From the NCBI GenBank assembly GCA_046152955.1, contig JBJXGA010000066.1, positions 15,169-79,168 of the forward strand: a stretch of DNA of 64,000 nt, in the 5' to 3' direction. Positions 1 to 8,824 of this stretch are shown in pieces. Position 1 is the stretch's first letter. Each line of letters starts with the position of its first letter. The stretch is from SIAF01 sp046152955 (GTDB lineage: Bacteria; Planctomycetota; Planctomycetia; Planctomycetales; Planctomycetaceae). Position numbers and translations under genes: made by a program. A model generated the notes under the pieces. That model saw only the letters and a program-made list of their open reading frames with translations. It ran no database searches and was not told where the DNA came from.

Positions 1-877
1 CCCGCTCGAGCAATCCGACGACGAGATGCAGCTTGTGATGCCGCGCGAGCGTCGAAAAATAGTCTGTGGACGGCCCCGGAACTGGTTCGGCGGCTTCGGC
101 ATACGTGAGACCGGTTCCGGTGTGGGTGAGCGTCTCCGGCAGAACGACGAGGTCGGCCCGCTTTTTGGCCGCCTCGGCGACGAGAGGAGCGAATTGTCGG
201 CAATTGTCGGCGGGTGAGACTTTGCCCGAGGGGACGAAGTGGATCGTCGCCAGGCGGACGGGGCGCGGGGGGGGTGGATCGACCGGCTGCAATGTGACGT
301 CGCTCCAGACGACTTCGGCGTTTTGAGCCCATTCCAGGTGCAGTTCCAGGAAGGCACGGCGCGCCCCCTCCGGGGCGCGGTAGACTCCCGAGACTTCAGT
401 CCATCCCTCGGCGTCGGTTTCCCCGTCGGGAGGATATTCGCCAGTCGTCAAGTCGGGTTGTCCGACAGGATGGTACGGCCCGACCACCGGCATGTCGCGA
501 TAGGCCGTCTTCCCGTGCTCATCGAGCCACAGCAGGCGGGCATTGATGGAACGTCGAGGGATCGGCACATTGGTGGCCCGCCAATACGCCTGCAACCGGT
601 AATGCCGCCCTCCTTCAATCGGAATGGTCCGCGTCCAATATCCCATCAGCCCCGGCCGCGCATCAGCTCGAATGACCAGCCCCTCGCGGCCACCACGTCC
701 GCCGGACTTCTCGAGGGAAAAGTCGGGGCGAATCTCCTCGCGCGGCGCGGCGGGAGTCCAATCGCCGCTGCCGGTTGCTGCTGGTTTCTCCTCGGCGAAC
801 GCCGGCGAAGTCCCCCCTTCGAAGACTAACGCCAAAGCGACGACGAACAACCAGTGACCGGCAGAGACACGGTACAT
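1..877 (-). CDS. Carbon-nitrogen hydrolase (nitrilase superfamily), 3' end cut off
   Basis: The frame is open from the ATG at 877 to the window edge, giving 292 codons with no stop, so only the N-terminal part is seen. Residues 1-28 look like a signal peptide ending near SPAFAEE. Residues about 45-190 form a non-catalytic region that resembles a beta-sandwich carbohydrate-binding type domain. From about residue 200 a nitrilase-type domain starts, and the stretch ADLVVLPET carries the glutamate expected of the Glu-Lys-Cys triad. The lysine and cysteine lie beyond the window. Nitrilase-family enzymes hydrolyse or transfer amide or nitrile groups. The substrate cannot be told, and a secreted amidohydrolase is the best guess. 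Confidence 0.8.
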   Translation of the reverse strand, partial: MYRVSAGHWLFVVALALVFEGGTSPAFAEEKPAATGSGDWTPAAPREEIRPDFSLEKSGGRGGREGLVIRADARPGLMGYWTRTIPIEGGRHYRLQAYWRATNVPIPRRSINARLLWLDEHGKTAYRDMPVVGPYHPVGQPDLTTGEYPPDGETDAEGWTEVSGVYRAPEGARRAFLELHLEWAQNAEVVWSDVTLQPVDPPPPRPVRLATIHFVPSGKVSPADNCRQFAPLVAEAAKKRADLVVLPETLTHTGTGLTYAEAAEPVPGPSTDYFSTLARHHKLHLVVGLLER

Positions 878-1104
878 CGGAATCCCCCTGGAAGAAAAAA
901 ACGTCCAATTCATCAAGCGCAGGCGCGAAGCAGCGCGCCGATGGTACAGCACACCAAGAGAGTGGGTAAACTCTGGATCATGAAAAACCTGCGCGGCGTA
1001 GAACGAGCGTTCCGCGGCAAATGCAGACGCATTACGTTGGCGCAAGGGACTTGGTGCTCGGAATTGGCAAACCGTGGCGTCACAGACGTGGCACCGAACG
1101 ACTG

Positions 1105-1364
1105 TTACCGCCAACGAAACAGGAACGATGCCAGGTAGATCGTCGCCACCGGGTGCGATTTCACATCGTTCCACTTCTCGAATGCATCTTCGACGCTCTG
1201 AATCTGACTGACCACATCTTCTCGAAAGAACCTCTCATCGGGCTTGTAGTCTGCCTTGTGGCGCGCTTCCTGCATTTCGGCAAACGTTGCCGCCACGAGC
1301 TGGAGTTCTGATTTTTGGTTGCCAGGAATCTGGCTTGTTCCAGCAAGTCGCGTGGCAGGGTCAT
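1105..1364 (-). pseudogene. HEPN-type protein remnant with internal deletion
   Basis: The first 19 codons from the ATG at 1364 read MTLPRDLLEQARFLATKNQ, which is how many small HEPN-domain proteins begin. After that the frame breaks. A second frame continues with SELQLVAATFAEMQEARH and runs to a stop at 1105, and this resembles the end of the same kind of protein. Intact relatives are about 130-150 residues. Here only about 85 remain, so roughly the middle 60 residues, including the RxxxxH-type RNase motif region, are missing and the two halves are out of frame. The start overlaps the stop of the upstream 203-codon gene as ATGA, so it was once translationally coupled to it. Confidence 0.65.
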
Positions 1365-1972
1365 CTTCGTGACTTGATTATGCCGCGATGTTCAGTGGCC
1401 GTCTGAAAATGGATATACGGCCAGTGCCGGATTTTGAGGCGGCGAAACGCCTGGCGAATCTTCTCGCGAATACGGGCCGTATTGGTGTAATAATCCGGGC
1501 TCCGAGGAACCTCGTCGTCAACGATGACCCAGATTTCAACCGCTTCGTCTCCCGTCGAGTCCAGGTACAATGACGCATCGAACTCCACAATTCCATCCTC
1601 GCCTCTCAATCGATTCAGTAGCGACTGAATCACGAACAACTCAGGACTCGTTGATAGTCCGTCATCCGTGCTGAGAGCGTCAATCACGTCTTGCAGGCAA
1701 CTGCGCGCCTGGGCGACCTGGTCCGCTGCGACGGACGGTTGTTTCGCGACCGCCTCGGCAATTCGCCGAAATTCAGTGACGTTCTTGCTTATCTGGTTTC
1801 GGTCCTCCGCGTCCATGAACGCAAAGTCCCGTTCGTCGAATCCGTACACCGACAGAGGGTTTAACCAAGTCCTGATGCCCGATCGCGAGTCCTTTTGCCG
1901 TGCCGAATTCGGCTCAGAATTGAGCTGGTCTTCCGCCGTGCGGAGGCTTTCCCAAAATTCTTGAATGGCCAT
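1361..1972 (-). CDS. Uncharacterised protein paired with HEPN remnant
   Basis: This 203-residue soluble protein was not recognised. The N-terminal half is helical and charged. The C-terminal part (about residues 125-200) alternates strands and charged turns, with DASLYLDS and EIWVIVDDEVP, reminiscent of a small alpha/beta fold such as a degenerate nucleotidyltransferase, but no GS..DxD motif is present. Its TGA stop overlaps the ATG of the following HEPN-type reading frame, a layout typical of a two-component toxin-antitoxin-like unit. Since the HEPN gene is broken, this gene may be the surviving partner. Function unknown. Confidence 0.6.
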   Translation of the reverse strand: MAIQEFWESLRTAEDQLNSEPNSARQKDSRSGIRTWLNPLSVYGFDERDFAFMDAEDRNQISKNVTEFRRIAEAVAKQPSVAADQVAQARSCLQDVIDALSTDDGLSTSPELFVIQSLLNRLRGEDGIVEFDASLYLDSTGDEAVEIWVIVDDEVPRSPDYYTNTARIREKIRQAFRRLKIRHWPYIHFQTATEHRGIIKSRR

Positions 1973-2149
1973 GATTCACCAGCAGCGGACTTGGTACGAC
2001 GAGACGCCCCTGATTATCTATGTTCCGCAGCATCTTGACAACTGGAACCAAAGCCCGGCGATATGGCGAGCGACCATCGCTGGTCACGGTCATGTTCGTG
2101 ACTTGGTTGTGACGCGTGATCAGCAGCCGGGACTCTGGCCTATCTGCAA

Positions 2150-4579
2150 TCAACCAGCCGCTTGCGGGATCAAAGTCAGGATCTGGTTCGCGGCACGCTC
2201 CTCTGCGGATGGCGTCAGGGGGATGAAGTGGTAGCGGGCCGTGAGCCAGTCGGAGAGCTGGTCGTCGTAGTGGGGACTTCCGGGGTGTCCCGATTCGCTC
2301 CCGGCATCGACTGCCCAGAGGCCGGCCTGGGGGTCGGCCAGGTCGGCGATCAGGCGGTAGCCCGCGCCGGTCGGGGCGCTAAAGTCGGCAGCCTGTCCTG
2401 TATTGCAGACCGTGAGAAAGTCCCCTCGAACCGGAACGCCACCCCGGTCGAGAAGCTGTCCCAGATCCCCCCGTCCCGACAGAAAGTGCTTTTGCTGCAA
2501 CGTGTGCAGCCGCCCCCAACTCCAGGTCAACACCTCCGATCCGCACTGTTTCGAGAGATACGCCAGCGTCGCCAGAAATGTCTCGACAATCGCGTTTGGT
2601 CGCCGCTCCTGAGAGTTCGAAAACCAGCCGCCGGGGTCGGCGTGCAATAGATCGCCCGCCAGGCCATTGATCGCCCCGGCGATTAAGACCGCCGTCTCGC
2701 CGCTGAATCGCTCCTCCGCCACGTGCTGGCACCAGTGGGCGAAGAACACGTTGAAGATCGAGGCGCCGACCCGATCCGGCTCCATCCGACAATCCCATTG
2801 TGCGAGGAGTTCCACCGCCTGCCGTAACTGGAGCTGCGACGCTCGGGGAAGTGCGGGGCGGGACGGCGGATCGGAAGCCGCCGCGTGCAAAACGTTGAGC
2901 AGTCGCGGCACGCAATCGATGGCGCGCAGCGACAGGCTATCCTGATGCATTCGCGCAAAATCGTCGCGCTGGAATTTGGCTTTGGTAGCAAGCATCTCGC
3001 GGATTCGAACGCCGCGGAATCCGCTTGACCAGGTGCCAGATAGAGGATACGGATAATCGTCGGCGGCGACCCGGTGGTTGGCGGTTCCGATCCAACCGCG
3101 CTCGGGATCTTTCCAATGGGGCATCCCTTCAAACGGGATCAGCCCGACCCATTGATGTGCCGGATCCCAGCCGGGGCGATATCCCCGCTCCCACTGCGCG
3201 CGAATCGGAAGCCTACCGGTACACTGATAGCCGATGTGGCCTTCCACATCTCCGTAGACGACGCAAAACGTGGGAACGAGCCACGGCTCAGTCGCGCGCC
3301 GCAGTTCGTCGCCGGACTTGGCGCGGTTCATTCCCAAAAGCGACGTCACCCAGCCGCATGGGGCAGCTCCCACCCAGCGGAGCGAAACCGGCCCGGTGCC
3401 CCTCGCCGGCGGGGGAAGAATCTCATCGACGATCGGCCCGTTCCGTGACAGTCGGATCGTCTTCTCCACGGCTCCCTGGCCTTTGACCTGGATCACTTCC
3501 CGCCGCTCCCGCCCCTGTTCCCAGTTCCCGTCGTACTGGAAGCAGCCGGGATGCGCGGGATCGACTCGCTCCTGGTACAGATCGCGCTGCGAGCAGATGT
3601 TGTTGGTGATCCCCCAGGCGACGCGCTCGTTGCGGCCAAATAGCAAGGCGGGCATGCCGGCATAGGCGGTGCCGGTGACGTTGAAGGATCCCCCACTGAG
3701 CCGCACCTCGTGCCAGCAGGAGACCGCCGCAAACGCGATGTGCGGATCGCTGGCCACGAGCGGCTTGCCCGAAAGCGACCGCGCTCCCGACACAACCCAA
3801 TTGTTGCTGCCGATCCCCTCTGACGGATCGTTGATCGTCTTTCCCACTGGCTGCACTCCGTGCGCCCTGGCGGGGTAGGCTTCCGGAGGGAGGATCGCCT
3901 CGGCGTCCGCCTCGGCCTGGAGCAGCGCCTGATACAAAGCGCCCTCTCCCAGCGCGCGCTTCGCCAATTCCGGAATCACGATCACCGGGAAACGGCCGGT
4001 GAGATACCAGCGAAACTCTCCGGCGATCGCCAGCGAGTCCTGGGGACGCCAGGGTTCGGGAGCGTAGCCCAACAGATCAAACTCAATCGGCAGCTTCCCG
4101 CGGCAGCCATCGATCGCCGCGTTCACCCCCTGGGAATACGCCGCCGTCAGTCGTCGCGTTTCTTCAGGGAGCGCGTCCCACTCCGCTTCGGCGATGCGAT
4201 GCAGTCCGACCGTGCGGGCTGTGAGGTCAATCTCCAGCGCCTCCGGACCAAGCACCTCGGCCAACCGTCCCAGCGCCCGTCGACGGAGATAATCCAGTTG
4301 AAACAGCCGGTCCTGCGCCGTGGCGAAACCGAAACCGAAAAACAGATCGTCGTCGTTCGAGGCAAAGACATGCGGCAAACCCCAGGCATCCCGTTCGATC
4401 CGGACAGACGAGTTCACCCCCGTCCGAACCGTTCCAGTCGCCGCCGGAACACGTGCCGCACACTCGGCACGCCACCATTCATCGAACTGCTCGCGGGACA
4501 TCCCGGCTGATTGGCAAATGGATGCAAGGGATTCGCCGGAGCCAAGTCGAGGGAGGAGGTTGGATGAGGCGAGTGGCAT
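2150..4579 (-). CDS. Penicillin acylase family (Ntn-hydrolase) protein
   Basis: This is an N-terminal-nucleophile hydrolase of the penicillin G / acyl-homoserine-lactone acylase family, which cleaves amide bonds after autocatalytic splitting. The alpha part begins with RIERDAWGLPHVFA and FGFATAQDRLFQLD. The GSNNWVVSG junction gives Ser258 as the expected new N-terminal nucleophile of the beta chain. Later landmarks are HEVRLSGG, VAWGITNN and NHRV. I take the ATG at 4579 as start because longer versions begin at TTG inside an intergenic repeat. No clear signal peptide is visible, whereas many relatives are exported. It lies downstream of metY on the same strand. The amide substrate is unknown. 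Confidence 0.9.
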   Translation of the reverse strand: MPLASSNLLPRLGSGESLASICQSAGMSREQFDEWWRAECAARVPAATGTVRTGVNSSVRIERDAWGLPHVFASNDDDLFFGFGFATAQDRLFQLDYLRRRALGRLAEVLGPEALEIDLTARTVGLHRIAEAEWDALPEETRRLTAAYSQGVNAAIDGCRGKLPIEFDLLGYAPEPWRPQDSLAIAGEFRWYLTGRFPVIVIPELAKRALGEGALYQALLQAEADAEAILPPEAYPARAHGVQPVGKTINDPSEGIGSNNWVVSGARSLSGKPLVASDPHIAFAAVSCWHEVRLSGGSFNVTGTAYAGMPALLFGRNERVAWGITNNICSQRDLYQERVDPAHPGCFQYDGNWEQGRERREVIQVKGQGAVEKTIRLSRNGPIVDEILPPPARGTGPVSLRWVGAAPCGWVTSLLGMNRAKSGDELRRATEPWLVPTFCVVYGDVEGHIGYQCTGRLPIRAQWERGYRPGWDPAHQWVGLIPFEGMPHWKDPERGWIGTANHRVAADDYPYPLSGTWSSGFRGVRIREMLATKAKFQRDDFARMHQDSLSLRAIDCVPRLLNVLHAAASDPPSRPALPRASQLQLRQAVELLAQWDCRMEPDRVGASIFNVFFAHWCQHVAEERFSGETAVLIAGAINGLAGDLLHADPGGWFSNSQERRPNAIVETFLATLAYLSKQCGSEVLTWSWGRLHTLQQKHFLSGRGDLGQLLDRGGVPVRGDFLTVCNTGQAADFSAPTGAGYRLIADLADPQAGLWAVDAGSESGHPGSPHYDDQLSDWLTARYHFIPLTPSAEERAANQILTLIPQAAG

Positions 4580-4660
4580 GGTGGGGGACGGGGGACGAGG
4601 GACGGGTGGTGGGTGGTGGGTGGTGGCAGATTTCAAATCTGAAATCTCAGGACTCAAGAC
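4580..4660. repeat. Degenerate intergenic repeat, copy 1
   Basis: Between the acylase start and the metY stop lies a G-rich run (GGGGGACGGGGGACGAGGGA, then GGTGGTGGGTGGTGG) followed by AGATTTCAAATCTGAAATCTC and GGACTCAAGACTCACC. The AAATCT/AGATTT words and the CTTGAGACTTGAG-like tail (in the opposite orientation) recur at 44683-44826 and 54712-54812. No coding function is seen. Confidence 0.6.
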
Positions 4661-5959
4661 TCACCCCTCCAGCGCTTGTTTCAGGTCGGCGATGATGTCG
4701 TGGGCGTCTTCTGTTCCGATCGACAGTCGCACGAAATCGGGGGTGACTCCGGTGGCGATTTGTTCCTCCGGGGATAGCTGCTGGTGCGTCGTTGTGGAGG
4801 GATGAATGATCAGGCTCTTGCTGTCTCCGACGTTGGCCAGGTGGGAGAAGAGTTTGACTCGATCGATCAGGCGGCGGCCGTTTTCGCGCTGCTGAGTCGC
4901 GGTTTCGCCGCGGATGCCGAAGCCCAGGATCGCTCCGCAGCCCTCAGGCAGATACTTGATCCCCAGCGCGTAACTGGGGTGCGACTCAAGCCCCGTGTAG
5001 TTGACCCACGCCACTTGCGGATGGGTTTCGAGGAATTTGGCGACCGCCAGGGCGTTCTCGCTGTGCCGTGGCATCCGCAAATGGAGCGTCTCCAACCCCT
5101 GGAGAAATTGAAACGCATTGAACGGACTCATAGCCGGGCCCAGGTCGCGCAGCAATTGCGTGCGGGCTTTGAGGAGGTAGGCGTTTCGCATCGCGCCGAA
5201 CGTCTCGAAGAACTTCAGGCCGTGATAACTGGGATCAGGCTCGGTCAGTTCGGGAAACTTGCCGTTGTCCCAGGGGAAATCCCCTTTCTCGATGATGATC
5301 CCGCCGATACTCGTGCCGTGCCCGCCGATGAACTTGGTGCAACTGTGGATCACCACGTCGGCGCCATGCTCGAACGGGCGGCACAGGATGGGGGAGGCGA
5401 GCGTGTTGTCGACGATCACGGGGATTCCCGCATCGTGCGCGATGCGGCTGATCGCCTCGAAATCCGGGACGTCGAGCCGCGGGTTGCCGATCGTCTCCAG
5501 GAACACGCACCGCGTTTGGCCATCGATGGCGCGACGAAAATTTTCGGGATCGCTCTGATCGACAAATTTGACGTCGATGCCGAATTTCGGAAAGGTGTAG
5601 TGAAACAGGTTGTAGGTGCCGCCATACAGGCTCGCCGAACTGACAATGTTCTGCCCATGCTGCGTGATGTTGAGGACAGCCAGCGACTCGGCGGCTTGAC
5701 CCGAGGCGACCGCCAGTCCGCAGGAACCCCCTTCCAATGCAGCCAGGCGCTTCTCCAGCACGTCGCACGTCGGATTCATGATCCGCGTATAGATGTTGCC
5801 GAATTCCTGCAGTCCGAACAGCCGCGCGGCGTGGTCGCTGTTATTGAAGACGTAGGAGGTCGTCTGATAGATCGGGACGGCCCGGGCGTTTGTCGCAGGA
5901 TCGGGCGTTTGACCGGCATGCAGGCATTGAGTGCCCAGGCGGTGCGATGGTTCGGACAT
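4661..5959 (-). CDS. metY: O-acetylhomoserine sulfhydrylase (homocysteine synthase)
   Basis: This is a PLP enzyme of the Cys/Met metabolism family that makes homocysteine from O-acetylhomoserine and sulfide in cytosolic methionine synthesis. The start of the protein (LGTQCLHAGQTPDPATNARA), the NIYTRIMNPT stretch and the lysine in HSCTKFIGGHGTSIGG (Lys209) are characteristic. The length of 432 residues fits MetY rather than the shorter MetB/MetC (about 380-400). I use the ATG at 5959; a TTG five codons upstream is less likely. A possible promoter and a leader hairpin lie just upstream. No SAM riboswitch was recognised. Confidence 0.93.
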   Translation of the reverse strand: MSEPSHRLGTQCLHAGQTPDPATNARAVPIYQTTSYVFNNSDHAARLFGLQEFGNIYTRIMNPTCDVLEKRLAALEGGSCGLAVASGQAAESLAVLNITQHGQNIVSSASLYGGTYNLFHYTFPKFGIDVKFVDQSDPENFRRAIDGQTRCVFLETIGNPRLDVPDFEAISRIAHDAGIPVIVDNTLASPILCRPFEHGADVVIHSCTKFIGGHGTSIGGIIIEKGDFPWDNGKFPELTEPDPSYHGLKFFETFGAMRNAYLLKARTQLLRDLGPAMSPFNAFQFLQGLETLHLRMPRHSENALAVAKFLETHPQVAWVNYTGLESHPSYALGIKYLPEGCGAILGFGIRGETATQQRENGRRLIDRVKLFSHLANVGDSKSLIIHPSTTTHQQLSPEEQIATGVTPDFVRLSIGTEDAHDIIADLKQALEG

Positions 5960-6002
5960 GGAGGTTGTTCCCAAGAGTCGCTGGATCTGAATCGGACAGA
6001 AA

Positions 6003-6021
6003 ATGGCGCTTCCGACGCCAT
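6003..6021 (-). other. Short hairpin in metY leader
   Basis: On the minus strand ATGGCG and CGCCAT pair around a 7-nt loop and are followed by TTTC. It sits at or just after the predicted transcription start of metY. It could stabilise the 5' end or be a weak attenuator. The stem is only 6 bp, so this is tentative. Confidence 0.3.
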
Positions 6022-6028
6022 CCGCATG

Positions 6029-6057
6029 ATGCTATGACTCTGCGGCGGGCGAATCAA
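6029..6057 (-). promoter_or_regulatory. Possible metY promoter
   Basis: Read on the minus strand, TTGATT (6057-6052) and TAGCAT (6034-6029) are separated by 17 bp, an acceptable sigma70-type pair about 70 bp upstream of the metY ATG. The -10 box is only a partial match. Confidence 0.35.
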
Positions 6058-6139
6058 CGCTGGGGGAGCATTTCGGCGTGGCCAGCAAGGGGGCGGCGGA
6101 TTATGATGTGTCCCGTCCTACCTCCCCGGCGTTCTCGCG

Positions 6140-7519
6140 ATGCTGAGCCTTCTGACCCCCTCCTCCGATCGCACGTGCAACCGGCTGACCCGCCGCGAGT
6201 TGTTGCGGGTGGGGACGTTGGGATTGGGGGGCTGGACTCTGCCGTGGCTGCTCCGCATGCGGAAGGTGCTGGGGGCGAGCGCTCCCTCCCCGCGTTGCCG
6301 ATCGGTCGTCTTGCTCTTCTGCGGCGGCGGTCCCAGCCATATCGAAACCTTCGACCCCAAACTGACCGCACCATTGGAAGTGCGGTCCATGACCGGCGAA
6401 GTGGCGACCAGCGTCCCAGGATTGACATTTGGCGGGACGTTTCCACTCCTGGCGCAGCAGGCGCATCGTATGGCGGTGGTGCGATCGTTCTCCCACAAAA
6501 CGAGTGATCATGTCCGGGCGATCGAGCAGGTGTTGCAGGGAGATAACCCGGCGAAAGCCGGCATGGGAACGCTTGTCTCCCGGCTCCGGGGAGCATCCCA
6601 TCCACAGACCGGCATGCCCACGCACGTTCACCTCTTCACGGACGAAGTGGATGATCAATACAACAACGAGAAGAGCCGCATGTTCTCAGCGGATGGACCG
6701 GGAGCGCTGGGGGCCGCCTATGCTCCGTTCACCCCCGGGGGGAAGGGAGAGGCCAATCGCAATCTGGAACTGGCGATCCCGGTAGCGCGGCTCGACCAGC
6801 GTCTGGAGTTGAAGCGGGGACTCGATCGCTGGCGGAAACGACTGGACGGGAGCTTCGGCGCGAGCCTCGACAGGTTCGAACAGCAGGCGTTCGACCTGAT
6901 CCTGGGCAAGTCGCGCGCGGCGTTTGATCTGTCGAAAGAGGATCCGGGACTTCTCCGCCGCTATGACACCTCGAAATTTCAGACGGGGCACAAGAAGCAT
7001 CGCGCCTCGGAGTTGGGACGGCAACTGTTGCTGGCGCGCAGGCTGTGCGAGGCGGGTTGCGGTTTCGTCACCATTCAAAATCCCGGCTGGGACATGCATG
7101 CCGACGTCAACAACCCCGGCATCGAAAAAGGGATGGAAATGCTGGGCCGACCGCTCGATCAGGCGGTTTCCGTGTTCCTGGAGGATGTGGCCGCGCGGGG
7201 ATTGAGCGATGAAATTCTGCTGATCATCACCGGTGATTTCGGGCGCACTCCCCGGGTCAATCCACAGGGAGGGCGGGACCATTGGCCCGCATTGAGCACG
7301 CTGGCGTTGGCCGGCGGGGGGCTAAACATGGGACAAGCGATCGGCAGATCCGCCCCGCGGCTGGATGTCCCGGCATCCAGGCCAGTCGGGCTGGAGAACT
7401 TGCTGGCCACCGTTCTACACGCCCTGTTTGACGTGGGACAGTTGCGCTTGCAGCCCGGCATTCCGCGGACCATCGCCTCTGTGTTGGAAAGCGCGCAGCC
7501 AATCGAGGGCTTGCAGTAA
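6140..7519 (+). CDS. DUF1501 family exported protein
   Basis: This 459-residue protein begins with a twin-arginine-like segment, TRRELLRVGTLGLGG, so Tat export is likely. The alkaline-phosphatase-like core of DUF1501 is visible: VVLLFCGGGPSHIETFDPK, GWDMHADVNNPG, and ITGDFGRTPRVNPQGGRDHW near the C-terminus. DUF1501 proteins are very numerous in planctomycetes and usually sit beside a DUF1549/DUF1553 gene. This one does not, and is followed four bases later by ribD. The biochemical role is unknown. Confidence 0.92.
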   Translation: MLSLLTPSSDRTCNRLTRRELLRVGTLGLGGWTLPWLLRMRKVLGASAPSPRCRSVVLLFCGGGPSHIETFDPKLTAPLEVRSMTGEVATSVPGLTFGGTFPLLAQQAHRMAVVRSFSHKTSDHVRAIEQVLQGDNPAKAGMGTLVSRLRGASHPQTGMPTHVHLFTDEVDDQYNNEKSRMFSADGPGALGAAYAPFTPGGKGEANRNLELAIPVARLDQRLELKRGLDRWRKRLDGSFGASLDRFEQQAFDLILGKSRAAFDLSKEDPGLLRRYDTSKFQTGHKKHRASELGRQLLLARRLCEAGCGFVTIQNPGWDMHADVNNPGIEKGMEMLGRPLDQAVSVFLEDVAARGLSDEILLIITGDFGRTPRVNPQGGRDHWPALSTLALAGGGLNMGQAIGRSAPRLDVPASRPVGLENLLATVLHALFDVGQLRLQPGIPRTIASVLESAQPIEGLQ

Positions 7520-7523
7520 CGCC

Positions 7524-8654
7524 ATGTCCACCCGATTTGAAACGGCGGCACAGGCGATGGAGCGAGCCATCGAGTTGGCGCGACGTGGGGAGGGTCGGGT
7601 GGAGCCCAACCCGATGGTGGGGGCGGTGATAGTGAGTGACCAGGGGGAACTGCTGGGGGAGGGGTGGCACCAGCGCTTCGGCGCCGCACACGCCGAGGTG
7701 GCAGCGCTCGAACAGGCAGGTGAGAGGGCGCGCGGGGGAACGCTGTATGTCACGCTGGAACCGTGTTGTCACTTCGGCAAAACGCCCCCCTGCGTCGAAG
7801 CCATTCTGCGTGCCGGGATCCGCCGCGTGGTGGTCGCCCTGCAGGATCCTTTTCCACAGGTGGCCGGTCAGGGGCTTGCGCGCTTGCGGGAGGCGGGCCT
7901 GGATGTCGATGTTGGTATGCTTGAGCAGGAGGGGCGGCGTCTGGCCGCGCCGTTTCTCATGCTGACCGAGCAGGGACGTCCCTGGGTTCATGCCAAGTGG
8001 GCCATGACGCTGGATGGCAAGCTGGCGTCGCACACCGGGCATTCGCAATGGATTTCCAATCCCGCTTCGCGGCAGGTGGGGCACGCGCTCCGCGGGAGGA
8101 TGGATGCCATCATCGTCGGTATTGGGACGGCGTTGGCGGACGATCCGCTACTGACTGCCAGGCCCCCCGGCGCGCGGCGGGCGGCTCGGATTGTGGTGGA
8201 CAGCGTCGCCCGATTGCCGAGCGCGTCGCGGCTTGTCAAAACGTCACGCGAATCCCCACTGCTCGTGGCAGTCAGCGCGGGAGCGGATGCGGCGCGCGTC
8301 GAACGGTTGCGGAATCACGGAGTGGAAGTCGTTCCGTTTCCCGAGGATTCAGATCACAACACAGGTGGAAGCCGCGTATCTCTCACGGGACTGCTGTCCG
8401 AGTTGGGGCGGCGGCGGATGACCAACGTCCTCGTCGAGGGGGGCGGACGTCTGCTTGGTTCGTTGTTCGATCGGCAACTCGTTGACGAAGTCCATGTGTT
8501 CCTGGCCCCAAAGCTGGTGGGAGGGGAACAGGCGCCATCCCCCGTCGGTGGCATCGGGTTGCCTGAAATTCCGCTGCACGCATCGCTTGTAAATCCACGG
8601 ATCACGCTCCTCGACGGGGACGTGTCTGTGCAGGGGTTTGTGCGGCGAAACTGA
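7524..8654 (+). CDS. ribD: Riboflavin biosynthesis deaminase/reductase RibD
   Basis: This bifunctional cytosolic enzyme deaminates diaminohydroxyphosphoribosylaminopyrimidine and then reduces the ribosyl side chain. The N-terminal deaminase shows VEPNPMVGAV, the zinc/catalytic HAE motif (His56, Glu58) and PCCHFGKTPPC. The C-terminal reductase starts near RPWVHAKWAMTLDGK and includes VLVEGGGRLLGS. I start at the ATG at 7524, four bases after the upstream stop. The upstream extension of the frame is inside the DUF1501 gene. Length of 376 residues is normal. The partner ribBA is far away at 56-57 kb, and no FMN riboswitch was recognised at either gene. Confidence 0.95.
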   Translation: MSTRFETAAQAMERAIELARRGEGRVEPNPMVGAVIVSDQGELLGEGWHQRFGAAHAEVAALEQAGERARGGTLYVTLEPCCHFGKTPPCVEAILRAGIRRVVVALQDPFPQVAGQGLARLREAGLDVDVGMLEQEGRRLAAPFLMLTEQGRPWVHAKWAMTLDGKLASHTGHSQWISNPASRQVGHALRGRMDAIIVGIGTALADDPLLTARPPGARRAARIVVDSVARLPSASRLVKTSRESPLLVAVSAGADAARVERLRNHGVEVVPFPEDSDHNTGGSRVSLTGLLSELGRRRMTNVLVEGGGRLLGSLFDRQLVDEVHVFLAPKLVGGEQAPSPVGGIGLPEIPLHASLVNPRITLLDGDVSVQGFVRRN

Positions 8655-8742
8655 GTTTAGTGCGACAGGCGGTCGTCGTCGCGTGTTGTCTCATGCGCGG
8701 GAAGGAGTTTTGGGATTTCCGAAAAAATCCTGAAAATGACGA

Positions 8743-8771
8743 TTGACATGCGGCGCCCACTCCGCAATAAT
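8743..8771 (+). promoter_or_regulatory. blaI-type operon promoter
   Basis: TTGACA at 8743-8748 is followed after exactly 17 bp by AATAAT at 8766-8771, a near-consensus sigma70-type promoter. The expected start of transcription, about 8778, falls inside the inverted repeat at 8775-8793. Confidence 0.75.
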
Positions 8772-8774
8772 TCG

Positions 8775-8793
8775 ACTAAATTCTTAGTTTAGT
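8775..8793 (+). promoter_or_regulatory. Operator-like inverted repeat, likely BlaI-family site
   Basis: ACTAAATTCTTAGTTTAGT has 6-bp arms ACTAAA/TTTAGT around seven bases, and the overlapping CTAA/TTAG dyad falls in the same site. It overlaps the predicted transcription start of a BlaI-type repressor gene, the usual arrangement for autoregulation. Confidence 0.65.
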
Positions 8794-8824
8794 TGAAATG
8801 CCCGTTCCCGCCCTGGGAGTGATG

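Noticed and set aside
1914..2153. Minus-strand 79-codon frame upstream of the unknown gene
   Set aside because: It overlaps the start of the 203-codon gene in another frame and shows no family features.
5960..6139. SAM riboswitch upstream of metY
   Set aside because: No conserved SAM-I or SAM-II core was recognised in the leader; only a short hairpin is present.
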